From Hemicordylus capensis (lineage: Eukaryota > Chordata > Lepidosauria > Squamata > Cordylidae), in assembly GCF_027244095.1 (NCBI RefSeq), contig NC_069658.1, positions 51,385,001 through 51,449,000 on the forward strand: a stretch of 64,000 nucleotides of DNA, in the 5' to 3' direction. Below, in pieces: positions 24,437 through 64,000 of this stretch. The translations under genes were made by a program, and so were the position numbers. Under the pieces are notes generated by a model. That model made no database searches. It was given only the letters and a program-made list of their open reading frames with translations, and was not told the origin of the DNA. Position 1 is the stretch's first letter; each line of letters opens with the position of its first letter.

Positions 24437-24890
24437 AAGGAAATAAAGCTCGGGTGAATTAAAGTGTCGTTGACATTTTATGAGGAGTTTTTGTTGGGAA
24501 GTCTCTCTGGTAAGAGATACCCTTCTATTACAGCAGAGTGCACTGAGGCACAACACAGCGGAGTCTGCCTAGGCATGCATGTATGCTGAGAGTTAAAAAA
24601 AAACAAACCTGGAGCCAGTTCATAGTTTCAAATCAATATAAGGAGTCTTTATTGGAGAACTCCATTCTAGATAGGAAAGTGGAGAGATAGGCTCTCTAAT
24701 CTAGCTAGCTAGCTGGATGCAGAGGGATAGTTTCTGCATCTCTGCACACATGGTGCAGGGAGAGAGGAGCATGTGTGTTGCAAGGGAGAAGAAGGGGGAA
24801 GAGGAAGCAGCAGGAAGGAAGTCCCTGAGAGTAGCAGTCTACACATCAAAGGGATAGTGCCAGAGCAGTAGAGAAGGGATGACCGATGTC
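24437..24890. other. Unclassified insert in the L2
   Basis: Not part of the L2 flanking it. Contains GGAGTCTTTATTGGAGAACTCC (a reversed AATAAA in an LTR-R-like setting) and purine-rich sequence. It may be another LTR fragment (minus), but termini could not be assigned. Confidence 0.35.
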
Positions 24891-24949
24891 TTGACCCCTC
24901 TAACCCTCTGACTCACTAGTCTGTCCCCCTCTGTCATTGAGATATGAGA

Positions 24950-25090
24950 CAGCACAGAGTCCTTCACTTCCAACAGTTTTAGCAAGGAGTGCATTCCAGA
25001 GTCTCTGGGTAGCAACAGAAAAGGCTCGTTCCTGTGTAGCCACCAGACAAATTGGTGGCAACTGCAGCTTAACCTCTGCAGATAATCTCA
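24950..25090 (-). repeat. L2-type 3' fragment, opposite orientation
   Basis: AAGGAGTGCATTCCAGAGTC and AGCCACCAGACAAATTGGTG on plus match the minus-oriented LINE tail at 32930-33050. It lies head-on against the plus-strand L2 end that follows. Confidence 0.6.
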
Positions 25091-25320
25091 ATGGATGGTG
25101 GAGGAGGGCCTTCTCTGTTGCCACCCTGAGACTCTGGAATGCACTCCCTGCTAAAACAACTTTTTAAAAGTCTCCAAAGAAACATTTATTCAACCAAGTT
25201 TTTTAACTAGACTTGTGGTTTTAAAATGTTTTAAGGTTTTCACTTGTTTTATTTTATTTTGCTGTAAACAGCCCAGAGATGGAAGTGTGTGTGTGAGTGT
25301 AGAAATAAATTAATAAAAAT

Positions 25321-26478
25321 AATAAAGATAGATCCCTGTCCAAAAAGGGCTCATGATAAAAGGTCTGATAGGACTAAGTTATGCATCATATGGACAAATG
25401 AGATTTATTTATAACTGCAGTTATCCAGTGGGACATGTTTCTGCTGCTGAGGGCTTCAAACTCAGAATTGCCTTCTACTCACAGTCAGATGCTCAGCCGA
25501 GAGTAGCCATATCCTCTCTCTCTCAGCATTTCAATTGAGATTTTATTGAAGTTTTGATTGAAAAATAGTTGCTGACATTCTAACAAAGCACTAGTGCAAC
25601 AGTGTTGCATTCCAGATCAGGTGCACAGGCATTCCTCATATAGGGGAGAATTATCTCTCCTTTCTTCTCCAGCACCAAAATATTCTATATATATGTTCCA
25701 GTCAACCAGCCTGGATTGTAATAGGCTGAATGTGGAAGATACAGATGTCCACATCATGGAGTTTTTCCATGGAGCGAGAAAGAAAGGAAGGAAGGAAGGA
25801 AGGACAGACTCTCAGTAGCTTCCAAGATGGAAGGTTTTGCTTGTCCTGCCTTCTCACTGATAAACTCTACCAGCTCACTAAACTGTCAGTAAAATTGCAC
25901 TAAGTTCCCAAGCTACCATTTTTTACAAGCAATGAGTTGCTAAAACTAGAACTGTAGAATGGTACCATTTACATTTATTTAGAGATATACTTCAACTTGA
26001 TGTTACACTTGTGATGGCACCATAGTGAAAATAACTTTCTTCATACTCTAATAAGCAACCAGGAGGTAACATTCTCAGGAGGTATGAAATCTGTATGAAT
26101 GCATCCTTTTTCATTATCTACACCTCAAGATTATTGATTACTTATTCCCAGCTCAAGAAGAGATTTAATTACCACTCTCTGCAGGCTAAGAATGTAATTC
26201 TACAGCAGAAACCTAGTGTTAGAAGGAATGGGCCTGCCCATTCCTCCAATTCAAAAACAATCGTAGAAGTGGCTAAATGAGACATTGTCTATCAGTTCAG
26301 GACAGTGTGCTTACCATAGTAAAGATCAAATTTAACATGACAAAATAAATTGTGGCTGTACTTTAATACTTAGAGTCTAGGCTTTATTTACATTGACTAC
26401 TTTGGTTGCAGAGATGTTATCGTTTCCTTAACATGGGAATTTTTACGCACAGCCCTATGATGTTACAATTAATAAATA
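25321..26478. other. Intergenic, no gene seen
   Basis: 25325-25360 is a fragment of the repeat that flanks Helitron A. A short (AAGG)n tract lies at 25778-25804. The remainder is AT-rich and unclassified. Confidence 0.45.
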
Positions 26479-27242
26479 CAGGCTGAATATCCCTTATCCG
26501 GACATCCAAAATCCAGAATGCTCCAAAATCCAGACACCATGCCGTAACAAAAACAAAAAACAAAACCACTTGCAGCTTTAACCTCTCATTGAGCTGAGCC
26601 CTGCCTGAAGTGCACATATGCTTTCCCTTTTTCTCTGGATCTGCTTGGTCCTTTAAATGCTTTATTGTCTTCACCGCTTTTTGGGCGGCAGAGCAGCCGT
26701 GACGAGGGCCGCCATGGGAGCCAAAGTTACTGCTGCTTTGGACACCTTAGGGAGAGTCACGGCTGCGGTCCCAGGGAGCAAGGGAACCGTCGCGATCTCC
26801 AAGAGAGCCCCTCCCGACAGGGAACCTCTCAGGGCGTCTCCCAATTGAGAAATCTCCATGTATTTTAAAGGCACAAATCACCAAAAGGCAATGAAAACTG
26901 AGAAAACTAACCAAAAGCCAACCAAACCTAAATGAATGAGGAAAGGGAAAGGAAAAAGAAAGAAAAACGTTGACTCCCTTCCCCCGCTCGCACACAGCAG
27001 AAAGGAAGGATAAGAATAAGGATGGCCAGAGAAGCATAAACGAATGTAAAAGGGTAAAAGCCCTAAGGCTCACAAGTCAGAAATCACTAGAGAGCTAGCA
27101 GCTCAAAAGGTACCCCCTCCTCCACTCCCTGCTCAGTTTGACGCCTGCTCTGTCCCATGCCCAAGATATCTCATTATGCAAATATTCTGAAATCCGGAAC
27201 ACTTCTGGTTCCAAGCAGTCCAGATAAGGGATACTCAACCTG
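26479..27242. mobile_element. Tigger-like (Tc1/mariner) non-autonomous DNA transposon
   Basis: Ends CAGGCTGAATATCCCTTATC and GATAAGGGATACTCAACCTG are inverse repeats flanked by TA on both sides (26477-26478, 27243-27244). Subterminal GATATCTCATTATGCAAATA and AATCCGGAACACTTCTGG patterns match mammalian Tigger-type MITEs. The interior has a GC-rich stretch (26690-26850) and no transposase. Confidence 0.88.
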
Positions 27243-27780
27243 TATATCTAAATAGCATTTTGGGGCAGTGTTGATCATAGTTTCATGAGCAAGTTTTTAT
27301 ACAGAATATTTCAAAGTCTTCAAAAAAAAAAAAATTCAGTTCATGAGAGTGATGATAGTATGTCAACAGTTCCACAGCCATTGTTGATCTGCTTTTATTC
27401 ATCACTTCTCTAAACAAACAGCTTATTCCTCATGCAGTCTGATAAACAGTATGCTATCATAACCAATGGATGTAGAGCTGGACATTTTATTTGTTTGATT
27501 GATTGATTTATACCCATGAGCCCATGTTTCAAAATTCAGAAATTAATTCACTAAAGAAAAGCAAACGTAGAATAAGAGACAAACACAATAGCCAGCTCCC
27601 AAACTTCCAGCTGCTTTGCTATTTTTTTTTGTAAAGTAAAAGCACTTTGGGAGTTTTGCCTTAATTGCCTTAAATAATTTCACTATTTCTTTGCTTCCCA
27701 TCTGTAAAATGGAATAATCTCAGGGTGTTAGCCAATGAGATGTTATAAATCATTTTGAATTGTTGTAATTCCAAAATAAG

Positions 27781-27837
<57 letters not shown>

Positions 27838-28537
27838 GCCTGAAATTGGTATTTAACTGCTAGGTCTTGCAACAAAGACTGACTTGCTATGCAGAGCACC
27901 CACATGGCTTACACTACAGGAGCAGGGCCTTGGATCCCAAGCAATTGCCATGATCTTGAGAAATGCCAGGCATCCAACAGCTCTCATTGGCTTTGGATTA
28001 TTATCTCCAATTCCTCCTGCAAATGCAATCAATCTTTGCTAGAGTCAGTCTGCTCTGCTATTAATTGCTCTGTGTTTGGGGGTGGGTAAAGTAACATCTT
28101 GAGAGTAACATCTGTGAGTAAAAATGATGTTTTAATAGCAAAATAAAATATATAGTTTCATCCTGTCTAATCTATTAGTTGTTAAATTGAGTCTTTTTAA
28201 ATTAAATTAAATTAAATTAAATATATGGAGATATATGTGCACTGGCTGGGTAGTTTAATTAAATTAATGAAGATGTGTGAGCTGTCTAGCTTGTGAATAA
28301 TTTATATGCTTTAGATTAAAATCTGGGTTTTATGGAAAGAAGCTGAAAGGTGGTAGACATAGTGACGCTTATAGATCCAATTTCAATAATGCAATAGATT
28401 GTTCCAGGAATTTTTGGACAAATAGGAACAACTTAAGACTGAAATCAACAATTATCCATGTAGAAGAGATCGCATTAGATCAAGACCACATAATGATCCA
28501 AAATTCCATTTAAAAGCAATTATAATATATGCAAATC
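27243..28537. other. MCCC2 downstream flank
   Basis: AT-rich. Holds a (TA)n microsatellite at 27785-27834 and (TTAAA)n near 28197-28220. No exon recognised. Confidence 0.5.
27785..27834. repeat. (TA)n microsatellite
   Basis: About 25 TA units without interruption; likely polymorphic. Confidence 0.95.
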
Positions 28538-28543
28538 TTTATT
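28538..28543 (-). terminator. MCCC2 poly(A) signal
   Basis: AATAAA on the minus strand about 85 bases after the MCCC2 stop codon. It would give a short 3' UTR. Confidence 0.6.
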
Positions 28544-28627
28544 TTATATATTGCTTTTTAAGACCACTTGATTTAACATCTTAATTAAAAATCATTTTAA
28601 TAATCTTGAGATTTCAAGCCTTTCAAA

Positions 28628-59665
<31,038 letters not shown>

Positions 59666-59667
59666 CT

Positions 59668-62754
<3,087 letters not shown>

Positions 62755-62916
62755 TCCTCCCTTGAATCAGTACTTGAAACCAACAATTACTCACTGTGAC
62801 ATTTTAAATGAGTTTTTTGTGGACAAAGCATCTCTTATTCGGGCCAACTTACATTCAAACTCCACAATTGTTACCGAGTCTGATGCCGAGGTGTCCAGCA
62901 ACTCCTCTTTATATAT
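62755..62916 (+). repeat. L2 LINE ORF2 fragment
   Basis: Plus reading LNQYLKPTITHCDILNEFFV, LIRANLHSNSTIVTESDAEV and SSNSSLY matches the linker of the L2 copies at 1.2-1.3 and 2.0-2.1 kb. It is cut off by the DIRS fragment. Confidence 0.8.
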
Positions 62917-64000
62917 TTCTTCAGACACTGCCAGACATCCAATTTGTGCCATGCCTTCTCTAACGGATGCAGTTTTGGACAGAAGGACAGCAACACAAGG
63001 TCTTGTGACATATGAAAGGGGGAGGCCACTTTTGGGCAAAAAAAGGGGTCCGAGATGAGTTTCACAGAGTCCTCGGAAAAAATGTACAAGTTCTTATGCA
63101 TAGATAACGCCTGTAGCTCTGACACCCTACAGGCTGGGGTGACAACTATCAGGAAGGCTAGTTTTAGTGACAAGAGACATAACAGAATTTATTTCACTGG
63201 TTCAAAGGGCAGCCCTTGAAGAGCCTTCAGAATCGTGTGTAGGGTCTAGGTGGGGAAGTGATACATCACTGGGAGAGATAGTAGAGTTGCACCCTTGAGG
63301 AAATGCTGCAAGTGGGGGTGCCTTCTCATGGAGCTCTTGTATACTCCTGAAACGAGTCCCATCAGGGCTGCAGCCTGTCATTTAAAGGTGTTAGCTGACA
63401 ACCCTTTGTCTAGTCTGTCCTGGAGGAATTGGAGAAGGTGCTCCATGGTGGCCGATCCCTTTGGAATGGAATGCTTCGCAGACCATCTAAGGAAAGCCTG
63501 CCAGGTTTATTGGTAAATCATGTTTGTTGAGTGATATCTGGAGGCCAACATAGTATTGAGCACTTTGGAAGAATAACCATATTGCTTCAAGATGTGCCAC
63601 TCAGTCTCCAGGCACCTAGTTTTAACCAGCCAATATCTGGATGACACACTGGACCCTGCTGAAGAAGATCGTTTGTGACTGGAAGCATCAGGTGATCTGC
63701 TGTGGCCAGGTTGGTGAGCTCCAAAAACCAGGGTCTCCGTGGCCAGAATGGCACCACTAGGATGACTTGTGCTTGGAGGACCTTTATTCTTCGAAGGACT
63801 CAGGCCAAGAGTGGCCAGTGGAAAAGCATACAAGAGACAGGCCAGAGGGCTGATAGCACATCCACTGCTTCTGCCTGTGGATAGGGTAATCTGGTGAAGA
63901 AGTGGCGTATCTTCATGTTCACTGGTGTGGCAAAGAGATCAACTGATGGAGGGCCGAAATGTGCCTTGATGAGGTGGAAGGCTGATGAGTTCAGGACTAA
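62917..64000 (-). mobile_element. Second DIRS-type fragment (fossil), runs off the window
   Basis: Minus strand encodes tyrosine-recombinase-like sequence similar to that at 43.8-44.9 kb, with the preceding linker continuing past 64000. It is clearly more decayed than the other copy, with several breaks, so probably older. It joins L2 sequence at its left edge. Confidence 0.8.

Larger units (their letters stand above)
18150..25320 (+). repeat. L2 LINE (plus), split by later insertions
   Basis: Endonuclease part at 18150-18469 (DLICITESWLGKAGGPVWSQ; SDHIECLYLSFGTRD) resumes at 22555 with ESARLMVVGDFHVHFETNLS, then RT parts at 23450-24430 (LSNYRPVSNLPWLGE; GCYQYSD). A 3' end with LRLWNALPAKT lies near 25120-25150 and an AATAAA-rich tail near 25310. 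Comparison with the L2 copy at 2.5-3.1 kb shows the EN halves are contiguous. 24437-24890 is a further unexplained insert. Many breaks; inactive. Confidence 0.85.

Overview
The window is vertebrate nuclear DNA, almost certainly from a squamate reptile (lizard or gecko). The signs are spliced genes with GT-AG introns, a Sauria-type SINE with a BovB-like tail, a BovB/RTE LINE, many L2 and CR1 LINE pieces, CORE-SINEs, hAT and Tigger-like MITEs, Helitrons and a DIRS-type retroelement. The species cannot be fixed from this sequence.

Two host genes are recognised, both on the minus strand. CARTPT (cocaine- and amphetamine-regulated transcript prepropeptide) is complete in three coding exons at 10621-12248. 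It has a TATA box at 12282-12289 and a CRE-like site at 12328-12334. The last ten coding exons of MCCC2 (methylcrotonoyl-CoA carboxylase beta subunit) lie between 28628 and 59665; the 5' exons lie beyond the right edge. All exon joins were checked by codon phase: CARTPT gives 111 codons plus stop and the MCCC2 part gives 317 codons plus stop. MCCC2 is upstream of CARTPT in the same direction, as I recall it for human 5q13. The two genes are not functionally linked: one encodes a secreted neuropeptide, the other a mitochondrial leucine-breakdown subunit.

Layout. 1-3780: stacked L2 LINE copies (minus) next to a CR1 end. 3.8-10.6 kb: downstream flank of CARTPT with two hAT MITEs. 10.6-12.4 kb: CARTPT and promoter. 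12.4-28.6 kb: intergenic DNA holding Helitron A (13868-14970), a CR1 inside a MITE (16.85-17.64 kb), a deep nest (18.15-25.3 kb: L2 split by an LTR fossil, itself split by CR1 and a SINE, with Helitron B inside the CR1) and a Tigger-like element (26479-27242). 28.6-59.7 kb: MCCC2 exons and introns; the introns hold foldback MITEs, BovB, a nearly full-length DIRS-type element (43.25-49.14 kb) in an older tandem duplication, a hAT MITE with a perfect 8-bp duplication, a Sauria SINE and Helitron C (55915-56655). 59.7-64 kb: the upstream MCCC2 intron with microsatellites, an L2 fragment and a second, more decayed DIRS fragment running off the edge.

No wholly new coding system was found. The best leads are a Helitron family whose three copies share ends but carry unrelated GC-rich interiors, about 100-bp inverted repeats at 38.84 and 49.45 kb that may bracket an unnamed DNA element, a GC-AG intron in MCCC2, and the nested insertion history.
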